Below are positions 22,701 to 33,861 of a stretch of 64,000 nucleotides of DNA, piece by piece (the stretch's first letter is position 1; each line of letters begins with the position of its first letter). The notes under the pieces are model-generated. The model saw only the letters and a list, made by a program, of their open reading frames with translations. It was not told the origin of the DNA and did no database searches. The position numbers were made by a program, and so were the translations under genes. Origin of the DNA: Iris pallida (taxonomy: Eukaryota > Streptophyta > Magnoliopsida > Asparagales > Iridaceae); contig JANAVB010015600.1 in assembly GCA_029216955.1 (NCBI GenBank), forward strand, positions 38,090,039 to 38,154,038, written 5' to 3'.

Positions 22701-24228
22701 TTGGTCAACATGTGACTTATTTGACCCAGGGTTGACTCCGTGTTGACCAGAGTTGACTTTTTGACTAAAAGACAACTGTAAGTCAACCCTTGACCCAAAT
22801 TGACCTAGATCGACTTGGATTGATTTCCTATGACCTTGTTTGACCTTGATTGTCCTAGTATGACTCAGTATGACCTAGTATGACCTAGTTTAGCTTGGTG
22901 TGACTTAGATTGACTTAGATTTGACCTAGATTGACCTAGATTCATTTAGAATGCATTGTAATGCATCTTATTATCACTTTTGGAATCATAGTGACTTGTA
23001 CTGTTCTATAGGAGACAGACACCACTCCTCGGACAGTATATTCTCTTCAGACACTCAGGATATCAGGCGAGTACATTCTCTGACCATTTTATACTTGTAT
23101 GGATTTACATTCTTGCTCTAGATTACTGTACCTGATGCTGACACGATCATTATCACGGATTGGTACTATATGGATCTTCTTCTGAGATGTTATCTCCTTG
23201 TATTCACTAAGTACATATTGTGATGTGCGTTTCACTTACATGTTGTATTTATTGAATACCCTTATCATTGTACACTCATTGTGCATATTGTACTCTCAGT
23301 ATCACATTGAGCCATTGTACAAGCCATTGTACAAGCCATTGTACAAGTTATTGTACAAGCCAATATATAAGGTAACGTAACTGAATTGGATCCTTGTGTA
23401 TTGATTGGAGAGGGGGAGTAGAAATGGTTCTGTGATCAATCGTATTATATAAGAAATTGTATATGTCCATTGTACACCCACGTACAAAGGAGTCCCATTT
23501 TATTGTATAACCTAACCCGTTTACATAACCATATTGTGCTCTAAAATCACATGTTCCTTACAGTTCTTACTTATCATATTTAGATATTTCTTGTTATCAA
23601 ATCTCTACTATTTTTCATATATCTTCTTCTTTCAGCGTTTCATATACTTTACTCTATTGCATGCTTTATATTTCCTAACTCGATATGAACTGCGTGAGAT
23701 GTTTTGTGCTCGCTCCCGTCCTGACTGGACCTGTTGAAAATATTACAGAGGAGGAGGAGGGGGCCTGCGTAGATACCTACTATGGGGCAACTGTAGATGC
23801 CATGTGTGATCCAGATTTCCAGCCTGATCCACTAGCTTAGAGACTGAGGCTCCCTAGTCTAGGTTTACTATTTCTGTCATTTGAGATCTAGATTGTATAT
23901 ATTCTTTCATTTCAGTGTTAGAGTCTTGTATTGAGATGGATGTTCTGATTTGTTATGTCAGTAGACACTTAGACTCTCTGGTTGTATTTATGTGGGTTTT
24001 TTTTCCTTCTTTCCGGTATTTATCTATCTATCTTCCTATCTTTTATTCTGCTTTAGATGTGATTGAGACTGTATATTGCTATGTCACCTCCATTCGGAGT
24101 GTATATACTATACAGGTACCTAATATTGTTAGATTATTGACCTAGGACAGCGTTCTACCACCGACACTGTGGCGTAGGCTGGGCGTAGTTACGTTCTCGT
24201 GCCCACACAGTGGGTACGGGTCGTGACA
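19767..24228 (+). repeat. TR-GAG 5' LTR (4462 bp)
   Basis: No genuine ORF. Contents in order: pyrimidine-rich stretch with CTCTCTCTTGTTCTTCC near 20205, where a start site is plausible; repeated GTGTCCATTTG motifs 20355-20560; a (TA)n run 20703-20762; an AC/TCC-rich block 21030-22080 with many CTGTCC/CAGTCC words; a dense TTGAC array 22577-22936; a 12-bp repeat GCCATTGTACAA at 23311-23362. Direct repeat of 26489-30993. Confidence 0.9.
22577..22936. promoter_or_regulatory. Dense W-box-like TTGAC array in TR-GAG 5' LTR
   Basis: At least 23 copies of TTGAC or its complement GTCAA in 360 bp, most followed by C or T; fewer than one would be expected by chance. TTGAC[CT] is the binding core of plant WRKY transcription factors. 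The copies occur on both strands with irregular spacing. That they act as regulatory sites is inference. The same array is kept in the 3' LTR at 29333-29705. Confidence 0.6.
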
Positions 24229-24462
24229 TATTTTTAGTGGTGTCCTATGCAGGTCGAGTTTATGTAGTGGTATTCGAACTAGAGTATCACTACAGCCTGC
24301 AATAGGATTAGGATATTTTGAAGGTACTCAATCGCACTAGAAAAACTCATATCAAATTCATACCATCTCAGTTCTTGCTGATATTGTTCTCCTTGAATAT
24401 AACTATCCTCTTTTGCTATTTCGACTCATTCTCAGCAATTGTTTGTTTTACCTGTCTTCAGG
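24229..24462 (+). other. TR-GAG leader: PBS-like block and hairpin
   Basis: Directly after the 5' LTR is TATTTTTAGTGGTGTCCTATG followed by CAGG, homologous to the Tekay-1 leader. A hairpin follows at 24263-24294: TGTAGTG pairs perfectly with CACTACA, extended by three further pairs (one G-T), with a 12-nt loop. Its position between primer site and gag is where packaging signals usually lie; the function is inferred only. Confidence 0.5.
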
Positions 24463-25851
24463 ATGGTGGAGACGCGATTACAGTGTGCCATTCATAGAGA
24501 TACTGTAGAGGGGACTGCTACCTCTCAGCCAGTTCAGCAGGGTCGGAAGGCTACAGCTCCTGCCACCTCTGCTCATATTGGGACTTCAGCAGCAGCAGCA
24601 GCTGAGGGTATGCCTTCACCAGTTCGGAGGCAGGACCCAGTCATTCCAGAGGTACCGTTCCAGTCGCCGCCACCTACAGGAAACGTGGACGCAGCTCAGA
24701 TGTTCGCATATTTCCAGCAGTTCATGGACCGACAGCAGGCTCGACAGGACAGAGGCATGGAGTTGGTCATTTCGACAGTTACAGCCCGACCAGTGGTGCA
24801 GCAGCCAAAGACACCGGAAATCGAGCAGTTTCAGAAGATGAGCCCCAGAGACTTTCTGGGGACAGAGGGGATCCTATATGCCGATGAGTGGATCGAGCAT
24901 ATAGAGGAGATCTTCCGCTTGGCCAGGATTCCAGCAGATCTTCAGATCGAGGCCGCAGCTAGCCGGATGCGTGATCTTGCTCGCACCTGGTATCAGTCGA
25001 ACCCCATGATGGGGGTAGCCGGACAGACTTGGAAGGAGTTCAAGGGCTTCTTCAAGAAGAAATTCTTCCCAGATTCAGCGCTCAGAGCTTTAGAGTCGCA
25101 GTTTGAGAGCCTAGTTCAGGGGAGCCTGTCAGTGGAGGAGTATGCTGGAGAGTTTGGCCTCTTCAGCAGATTCGTGGAGGGTTTGAGCGAGGCGGCGAAG
25201 GCCCAGAGGTTCTGAAAGGGTCTGGTCAAGGAAGTCAAGTCCTTGACCAAGGGCAACAGGGATGCCACATTCGAGGAGATTCTGACGGGAGCTTTACTAG
25301 CTGAGGATGATCTTGAGCTTCGGCTCAAGAGAGGGCGAGACCCAGTTGGAGGCACCAGCAGCGGAGGACCGGCCAAGAGGCCGCACGTTCAGCAACAGTT
25401 TCAGCAACAATATCAGTAGCCGATGCCAGGCATACAGTTTCAGTAGCAGTACCAGCAGCCGAGGGCTCAGATACATTAGCTACAGCAGAGGCCTGTTCAG
25501 TATCAGGGTCATGGATAGGTGTAGTATCAGTAGGACACCGTGTGTAACTTCTGCAAGAAGCCAGGCCATTGGTGGAACGATTGCAGGAAGAGACTGGGTA
25601 TGTGTTTACTTTGCGGGTCTGCAGAGCATCAGTGTAGAGAGTGTCCCCAGAACCCGACACCATTGGCTCAGGTAGCACCAGGAGCTAGGGCTCCGGCAGG
25701 GCAGCAGAAGGGACCACCATTGCAGACTCAGCAGCAGAGGTTCGTCCAGCATCAGCAGCAGGCCAGGGGAGGCCAGCCAGGGCGAGCTTTCGTCATGTCA
25801 GTCGAGGATTCTCCGGCCGTTGGAGATCTAGTTGCAGATTCCGTTCTTTGA
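24463..25851 (+). pseudogene. gag: TR-GAG gag, with seven in-frame stops
   Basis: Chromoviral capsid/nucleocapsid protein and the only coding sequence of this element. The likely start is the ATG at 24463 (MVETRLQ), giving 463 codons in one frame to TGA 25849. The capsid domain covers about 24810-25215 (DFLGTEGILYADEWIEHIE, ARTWYQ, FKKKFFPDS). TGA at 25213 interrupts it, then six TAGs fall in the Gln-rich stretch 25410-25535; most could come from CAG by one C-to-T change. Two intact zinc knuckles follow near 25543 and 25600 (CNFCKKPGHWWNDC, CLLCGSAEHQCREC). The frame ends just before the point where protease would begin in autonomous relatives, so pol was lost at the gag-protease boundary. 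Confidence 0.88.
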
Positions 25852-26488
25852 TTCAATTCTGCAATTACTGCCTTGAAAATTTAGTTCCATCTATTCCTAT
25901 CTGCTTCTTCATTGTTGATAAGTTTGATCTGGTGTTTCCTTATGATTTAATTTTTCTTCTGAGATAAGTCGTATGGGCTAGGTCGCCTCGATTATGAGAT
26001 TTTAGAATCCTCTAGGGTCATGCTAGCAGGCATAGTGAGGACATATAGTCGGACTATGGACGTATTTTCTCGGGTATGGGAATTTAAGGTTTTCGCTGCC
26101 AAGCGCACGGTAATGCAAAAATTTTAAATACCATAGTTCTAGAGGTATATACCATAGTTGAGGACTCTGTGATTATCGTAGCCTTGCTCACTGGCATGAC
26201 AGAGATTCTGAGTATCATGGCGATTGGATAGACGCATACGATTATCGATTTGTATGATTTTCTGTGGTTACCTTGTTTTAAAATTTTTGGATGATTTATT
26301 TTAAGGTGGATAGACTTGTAGCTTCTATTTGAGTGTAATTTTAAAGTTTATAAATTTAGTCATTTAAATTCATGCTTTGATTCTTGAGATTTTGATTATT
26401 TTAATTTTAGCCATGACTTGTGATTTTGATGTTTTACTATGGTTTGGTTTTAATTTCGAGGACGAAATTCTTTTAAGGTGGATAGATT
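25852..26488 (+). other. TR-GAG non-coding remnant and polypurine tract
   Basis: No ORF of note and no recognisable pol residue. At the end, TTCGAGGACGAAATTCTTTTAAGGTGGATAGATT (26455-26488) abuts the 3' LTR and is the chromoviral polypurine tract. Confidence 0.75.
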
Positions 26489-27436
26489 TGTCACCCCCAG
26501 TTTCCAAAAACAGGGGTATTTTTGTCATTTTTTTTCATTTTTATTATTTTAAAATTATTTATTTATTTATTGTAATATTTTGGGGTTATTTGAGTCGGGT
26601 TCGAATTTCATCTCAATCCGACTTGAACGGGGACCCGGGGTAGTATTGACCCTAGTGGACCCACACACTAGTTAGCCATGGCCCACATGTCATTTATTTT
26701 AGTTAGTGACTAGGCTAGATTATTTGGATTAGGATTTATTTGATTAGTGTGTTAGAATGACCAAACTAGCCCCGACTTGAAACCCCCTTTTTAATGTATT
26801 GTCAATAGGCTAGAGGGGGGTATTTTTGTCTTTTCTTTGGAGCCTATAGCAGCCCTCTAGTGGCCGGCCACCATAGGAAGGATAGGCATGAGCCCCCTTT
26901 GATATTTCCCATTCTTTTCATCTCATTTTCTCTCTCTTGTTCTTCCCCAAATTTCTAGAGAGCAAACCCTAGTGATTTCATCTCCAAATCAACTCCTCCT
27001 TCTACCAAATCTTCTTCTCACCTCATCTACTCCATGAAAGGAAGGTGCTAGCCAAGTTTGGAAGGATTCGGAGCTCGTTTGTGTCCATTTGGAATCTCCA
27101 CGTGTCGGTGTCGCTCCGGAAAGGCTTTTCTTCGATTCGATCTACCGGGAGGTATAAATCCCTTCTTCTTTTCATTTCCTCATGCATATAGGTCTATTTT
27201 GAACCCATAGGAATGACCCCCATGGTTTTGTGTCCATTTGAGTCCATTTCGTGTCCATTTGGGCACTTGTAGAGGTGTCCTATGTGTAGGTTTGTGTCCA
27301 TGTGGGAAAACCCCTATTTGTACACATGGGGATTTGTTAATGTATTGATTTAGTGTTGTTTTAATATTATTCCAGATTTTCTAGGTGTTAGGAATGAGTT
27401 TTTCTATGTATCATATTGTATTATATTGTTAATATC

Positions 27437-27468
<32 letters not shown>

Positions 27469-30400
27469 GATATATATATTAATCTCTATGTATATATATA
27501 TGTATATATATATATATTATGGTTGATATATGTGGATATACACATGTGATATGATGGTGTGACATTTGTGTTGGTTGTGGGTATATAGGAGGGCTCGGCC
27601 AAGAGGTTATGCATGTGTGTAGGTATGGTGTTTGATTAAATGGGATTGAGAGAGGATTGAGAGAAGTGGTGGAATAGAGATTTGTGTGTGTGTTGTGTTA
27701 TAGAGAGTTAGAGAGTTAGAGAGTTAGAGAGAGTGGGGATTGAAGGAGATTTGAGAGAGTGATAGGAGTGGTGATGAGGAGGAGGAAACCACCTACTGTT
27801 TCAGTCCAGATTTCAGTCTACATTGGACTGTCCTGCACATACATTTCTGTCCTACAAAACCTTGTTTTCAGCCCACATGACCATCACCAATTCAGCCTAT
27901 ATACACAGCCTATTTTAACTGTCATGAGCAGTTACTTGACTGTCCTTAACAAGCCCCATATAAACCCCAATCCAGGCCTTGAATTAACATGAACCTGTCA
28001 TTAGACAACACCCCATATGGCTGTCACTTTGCCTAATTTCAGTCAACATAGTACTCATGTACCAGTCCCCATAGCCCCCCAAAAACCTGTCATTGATAGT
28101 CCATGTTCAGCCTCAAACTAAGTCCCTTACCTGTCCTCCTAAACCATCCTTACACCCTCTCAAAATTAGTCCATACACTCCTATCCAAACCTCCACATTG
28201 CTCTCATTCCTGTCACTTACCTGTCCTATGTGACAGTCCCCATATCCTCCTAAACCAGTACATAAAAATGGACAACAGCAGCTGTCCTAAGCCCACCTAG
28301 GAGCTGTCCCATACTTGGCCTAATTTCCTGTCATAAACCACACCATGGCAACCCTTTATCAGCCCACATTTAGTCCATTCTTTCACCTACTTAACAGTCC
28401 TCCTTAGGCCTATAGGAACCCCCATGGCAGCACTTAGCATACACACAAATCTGTCCTATATACAGCCATATAGCTGTTACAAATCATTCCCTATACATCA
28501 GTCCTACATAGCCAAACACCACACCAAAGCAGCCCTTGTAAGAGCCTATTTTCAGTCCCTATTGGTACAGCCTATTCAAGTCTACAACATCAGTCCATAT
28601 TTCTTCATGTATTGTCCTGTTATCTGTCCACATAATTAACCCCACATGCCACAACATTCATGCCCATGTAATAGCCCCTAAACCTTGGACTACAACCTGC
28701 CAACAATTGGCCTCTCAGAATCAGTCCTAAACACCCATCTACTGCCCATGTTTCACAGCCTATATGCTGTCCTATAGACCCCATTGACATCACTTCTAAA
28801 CCTGTCCAAATGACAGCCATGGCAGCCCTCCAAATCAGCTGTGTTGTGTGTGTATGTGAGTTATGGGTGTGAGTCTATAGGAGTTAGTTAGGAGCCTATA
28901 GGTGTAAGTATATATATGTATTTGTGTGAACCTATAGGAAGCCTATTAGAGTATGATATTGTGAGAGTGTTGTGTGAGTGAGCTAGTTAGAGTGTAGTGA
29001 GTGAGGTATCATGAGTGTCATGTGAGATGGTGCAAGGGTAAAGGTAAGGAAAAAGGGTAAATGGCCAACATGTGGTCTAAGATAACTTAGATAACCTAGA
29101 TACTAGGATTTCTTGGTAGGTATTATTAGTATAGGATAGTATCTAGCTATCCTAGGAAGCCTAGGCTAGTATTCCTAGGTTAGAGTGGTATTGGACAAGG
29201 TATTGGTATTTACCTTGGTAAGGTAATATAGGTAATACATAGAAATAGGGTATTTGAGTTTGGAGTCTAAGATAGAGTTAGAACTTGGTTCCCTTGGTTG
29301 GTAATGATCAAATATAGTGCTCATAGACTAGTTTTGACGTCGGTTGACCATTTTGACCAAAGTCAACAAAAGTCAACCGAGAGTCAAACTTAGCCTTTAA
29401 GCGACCAGATTTGACCAAAACCAAACCAGAGTTGACCAGTTGACTGAAAGTCAACAGTTGGTCAACATGTGACTTGTTTGACCCAGGGTTGACTCTGTGT
29501 TGACCAGAGTTCACCAGAGTTGACTTTTTGACCAAAAGTCAACTGTAAGTCAACCCTTGACCCAAATTGACCTAGATCGACTTGGATTGATTTCCTATGA
29601 CCTTGTTTGACCTTGATTGTCCTAGTATGACTCAGTATGACCTAGGATGACCTAGTTTAGCTTGGTGTGACTTAGATTGACTTAGATTTGACCTAGATTG
29701 ACCTAGATTCATTTAGAATGCATTGTAATGCATCTTATTATCACTTTTGGACTCATAGTGACTTGTACTGTTCTATAGGAGACAGACACAACTCCTCGGA
29801 TAGTATATCCTCTTCAGACACTCAGGATATCAGGCGAGTACATTCTCTGACCGTTTTATACTTGTATGGATTTACATTCTTGCTCTAGATTACTGTACCT
29901 GATGCTGACACGATCATTATCACGGATTGGTACTATATGGATCTTCTTCTGAGATGTTATCTTCTTGTATTCTCTAAGTACATATTGTGATGTGTGTTTC
30001 ACTTACATGTTGTATTTATTGAATACCCTTATCATTGTACACTCATTGTGCATACTGTACTCTCAGTATCATATTGAGCCATTGTATAAGCCATTGTACA
30101 AGCCATTATACAAGTCATTGTACAAGCCATTGTATAAGGTAACGTAACTGAACTGGATCCTTGTGTATTGATTGGGGAGGGGGAGTAGAAATGGTTATGT
30201 GATCAATCGTATTGTATAAGAAATTGTATATGTCCATTGTACATCCACGTACAAAGGAGTCCTATTTTATTGTATAACCTAACCCGTTTACATAACCATA
30301 TTGTGCTCTAAAATCACATGTTCCTTACAGTTCTTACTTATCATATTTAGATATTTCTTGTTACCAAATCTCGACTATTTTTCATATATCTTCTTCTTTC

Positions 30401-30993
30401 AGCGTTTTATGTACTTTACTCTATTGCATGCTTTATATTTCCTAACTCGATATGAACTGCGTGAGATGTTTTGTGCTCGCTCCCGTCCTGACTGGACCTG
30501 TTGAAAATATTACAGAGGAGGAGGAGGAGGCCTACGTAGACACCTACTATGGGGCAGCTGTAGATGCCATGTGTGACCCAGATTTCCAGCCTGATCTACT
30601 AGCTTAGAGACTGAGGCTCCCTAGTCTAGGTTTACTATTTCTGTCATTTGAGATCTAGATTGTATATATTCTTTCATTTCAGTGTTAGAGTCTTGTATTG
30701 AGCTGGATGTTCTGATTTGTTATGTCAGTAGACACTTAGACTCTCTGGTTGTATTTATGTGGGTTTTTTCCTTCATTCCAGTATTTATCTATCTATCTTC
30801 CTATCTTTCATTCTGCTTTAGATGCGATTGAGACTGTATATTGCTATGTCACCTCCATTCGGAGTGTATATACTGTACATGTACCTTATATTGTTAGATG
30901 ATTGACCTAGGACAGCGTTCTACCGCCGACACTACGGCGTAGGCTGGGCGTAGTTACGTTCTCGTGCCCACACAGTGGGTGCGGGTCGTGACA
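26489..30993 (+). repeat. TR-GAG 3' LTR (4505 bp)
   Basis: Direct repeat of 19767-24228 with the same internal blocks: (TA)n 27433-27528, TTGAC array 29333-29705, 12-bp repeat at 30078-30136. Most of the 43-bp excess over the 5' LTR can be accounted for by the longer (TA)n runs. Confidence 0.9.
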
Positions 30994-30998
30994 CCGAG

Positions 30999-31512
30999 CC
31001 GCACAATCGTCAGCCCGACGGCTCCACTGATCGTGCAACCGGGTCAAATCCCGGCGGTCCTTCAATATATCCGGCTTGAGCGATTCCCGGGCAGCCATCA
31101 CCTTCTCCACCGCGGTAATGACGAAGTTGCGCTCTTGATTTATGACCGCGGGTAAATCAGTCTGTTGCAACAAGCGAAACTGGGCCACGAGACGATCAGC
31201 TTCTAATAGCTTAGGCTTTAGAAGTGCAGCCAGCTCCCCTCCGCCAGGGAGTGTCTTAAGGATATTAATCTGGCCACCGGCGCATCGACGGGCCAGAGTA
31301 AAAAGAGTCCCCCTTTCCATTGCTGCCTCGATCCCCCTCTTCAGGTGGCGATGGAAACTGGCAACCATGTCCTGTAACGCGTCATCCAAGACCTCTGTAG
31401 AGGACGGCGTCAGAGGGAGAGTGGCAGACAGTACCGAAGGAACAGCTTCAGAAGTTACTGCACCCGCTACCAAAGAGGCAAATTCCGTACGGAAAGATGC
31501 TTGAATGGCGGC
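30999..31512 (-). pseudogene. TatA antisense PMD-like gene, middle of exon 4
   Basis: Open antisense segment homologous to TatB about 35520-36050, with the same landmarks (LVAGA, LPLTP, HRHLKRGIEAA, LPGG). It is bounded by two insertions: the gag-only element on the left (TSD CCGAG) and TatB on the right (TSD GCGGC). It shows that this gene once ran continuously through all three fragments. No domain is recognised in this part; it is alpha-helical in composition. Confidence 0.78.
31508..31512. repeat. Target-site duplication GCGGC (left), ACGGC at 41816-41820 (right)
   Basis: The 5 bp before the TatB LTR start TGTAGAAG are GCGGC; the 5 bp after its far LTR end GGCAAACA are ACGGC, one mismatch. 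The flanking antisense-gene sequence continues across the junction when compared with TatB 36040-36070. This also fixes the LTR 3' end as ...CAAACA. Confidence 0.8.
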
Positions 31513-32868
31513 TGTAGAAGCATGGAAAATATCAGAATGATGCTCCATGCGGCTCGGAACAGGAGAACTCCATGCGGCTCATACAGGGGCAGTCCCATGC
31601 GGTTCGAAGAGACTCTCAGTCTCATGCGGCTCGGAGCAGGAGAATCCATACGGCTTACATAGGGACAGTCCCATGCGGTTCAAAGATTCTCCCAGTCTCA
31701 TGCGGCCCGGAAGTATATACGGCTCACAAACGACCAACAGAGAGATGCGGCTCGATCAACACCACGTGTCCCCGTGGGATCCCTTCACACAGCTGGCCAT
31801 CAAGTAATGGCCTTATTTAATGCTCTGATTTAACAGCTGACGGCTTTGGCATAAAGTGCCATGATGGTCCTGTCGTAATGACAGGCTCTTCGGGAACATG
31901 AGAAAATCTCTGACACGATCCAAGATTGCCACGTGGCTATTCCCATGCGGCTCAATTGAAGAACAGCTTCATACGGCTGGCAGGAATCATCTTCCTGCGG
32001 CTCACCAAGAAGCCATCCCATGCGGCTCGCAAGTACTATACCTATGCGGCTCACTGAGACGCTGTCTCATGCGGTTCATGGATATCATGCGGCTCTGGCA
32101 GGGTCCACCATTAAGACATGTGGCAGAGATTCAATTATCCCCATGACTTGACAGCTGGTAGCAGGGTGATTATGGGACGCGTGGTTTTAAATCAATCTTA
32201 GATTTACCAGATCCCAATAACCATATTCAACGTTATTCTCATAATTAATGAGATCAGGGCATATCACTCGTGACCAAGCCAATGGGACACGTGGTGAGAG
32301 ATCCAAGCTTGACACAACCAATCATGAAGATTTAAAGCAATCAGCATTAATCATTCACAGGATTCAATACTATCCCTATTTATGGCCCAGATCCTTCACG
32401 CTTAAGACTAATGGTCCAGATTGATTAAACATCAGGCCGCCGCCACTTTGAGAATGGGTAATCATCCAAACCCTAATGATGCCCCCACTCCTATAAATAA
32501 GCAAGGTGCCATTCCCTTGCGATATATACAGAGAGACTCCCCCAATAATCAGACAGAAAATATACAGAGAGAGAGAGAAGCCAGAAGAGTAATAGAAGGA
32601 GAGCAAGAAGAGCATTTCTTCATCAACGCCAACCATCTCTTCACAGGAGCCAAGGCTGCATACCGATCGTCCAAGGAGTAAGGCAGGGCTGTCATCGCCT
32701 TCCCGAGCCTCTATCGTCACCCCCAGAATCTAAAATAAACAATTGTACTTAGACTGCTGTACCTAGGTTTTCGTCCCTAGGCTTTCTTTGTACAAGCGAG
32801 TTTGTAACGTGAAGTAAAAGTCCGGTCCTCCGATAATTGTTCTATTTTTTTATATTTCATGGCAAATA
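31513..32868 (+). repeat. TatB 5' LTR (1356 bp)
   Basis: Begins TGTAGAAGCATGG and ends GGCAAATA; the final A of the expected ...CAAACA end is kept, but C is changed to T. U3 carries about 17 copies of an ATGCGGCTC-like motif (31550-32095). A TATA box TATAAATA lies at 32492-32499, followed by a purine-rich GAGAGA leader that would be R/U5. No coding sequence. Confidence 0.88.
32492..32499 (+). promoter_or_regulatory. TATA box of TatB 5' LTR
   Basis: TATAAATA in a CTCCTATAAATAAGCAAGG context, duplicated in the 3' LTR at 41438-41445 and present as TATAAGTA at 47005-47012 in TatA's LTR. Conservation in all three LTRs supports it as the sense-transcript promoter. Confidence 0.7.
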
Positions 32869-33861
32869 CGATGGCCCACAATGGTGGCAGATGCGATAGA
32901 TTATGCTAGAAAATGCAAAGCCTGCCAAGTCCATGCGGACTTTATTCACCGACCATCCGAGTTTCTACATCCGACAGTGGCGTCCTGGCCATTCGAAGCA
33001 TGGGGAATGGATATCATTGGTCCAATCACCCCACCTTCCTCCCGAGGACATCGTTTTATACTTACGATCACTGATTACTTCTCCAAATGGGCGGAAGCTG
33101 TCCCACTCGCAGAAGTTAAGACTTCAAACGTGATCAGCTTCCTTAAGCATCACGTCATCTACCGCTTTGGACTGCCCCAAAGGATCATCCATGATAATGG
33201 TCCGCAGTTTGCAAGCCACGCATTCTATCGGTTTTGTGATAAGCACCGTATTCAGAATGTCGCTTCGACACCGTACAACCCGGCAGCGAACAGGTTGGCA
33301 GAGGCATTCAACAAAACAATCATCAAACTCCTCAAGAAGTTTGTCTCCTCCAACAAACGCGACTGGAACGAGAAGCTCGGCGAATGATTATGGGCTTATC
33401 GTACCACAGTTCGAACAGCCATCGGGAATACACCATTCTCCCTGGTGTACGGGAATGAGGCAGTCCTCCCATTGGAGACTTAGATCCCCTCACTACGCGT
33501 CGCCCTTACACATCATTTGACGACAGACAAAAACCACCATCGCCGGCTACAGGAATTGAAGACACTAGATGAAAAGCGCCTCTTGGCTCAGCAACAAATT
33601 GAGCTATACCAAGCACGCATCTCTGGAGCCTTCAACAAGAAGGTCAAAATTAGAACATTCCAGGTGGGCGATCTCGTTCTGGCAGTCCGGAGGCCGATGG
33701 TCATGACTCACAAGACCGCCGGTAAATTCCAGCCAAAGTGGGAAGGCCCATTTATCATTGAGGCAGTATTCTCCAACGGTGCTTACCGCCTCGCAATACA
33801 AAACGGAGACTTGCTCATGTTGCCCGTCAACGGCAAGTTCCTGAAGAAATATTATGTCTAA
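32869..33861 (+). pseudogene. TatB integrase, N-terminally truncated, two stops
   Basis: Same gene as TatA 6568-7554, starting within the zinc finger at the deletion junction. The second Cys pair is intact (KCKACQ), as are the DDE residues (WGMDIIGP, IIHDNGPQF, LAEAFNK). TGA 33385-33387 replaces the Cys codon seen in TatA, and TAG 33481-33483 replaces a Gln codon. It ends at TAA 33859-33861 after the same C-terminal block. The histidine half of the zinc finger lies in the deleted part. Confidence 0.88.

Larger units (their letters stand above)
19767..30993 (+). mobile_element. Gag-only, non-autonomous chromoviral element (TR-GAG type), complete
   Basis: 11.2 kb element: 5' LTR 19767-24228 (4462 bp), internal 24229-26488 (2260 bp), 3' LTR 26489-30993 (4505 bp), TSD CCGAG. 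LTR ends are TGTCACCCCC and GGGTCGTGACA. The internal region has a chromoviral gag and a polypurine tract but no protease, RT, RNase H or integrase. This matches the described class of terminal-repeat retrotransposons with a GAG domain, which depend on an autonomous partner's Pol. The polypurine tract and leader resemble those of Tekay-1, suggesting that clade. The LTRs are closely similar by eye, differing by scattered substitutions and in (TA)n length. Confidence 0.9.

Noticed and set aside
32421..32720. ORFs on both strands across the TatB LTR TATA region, repeated at 41316-41666
   Set aside because: LTR leader sequence; frames change between LTR copies and no domain is present.
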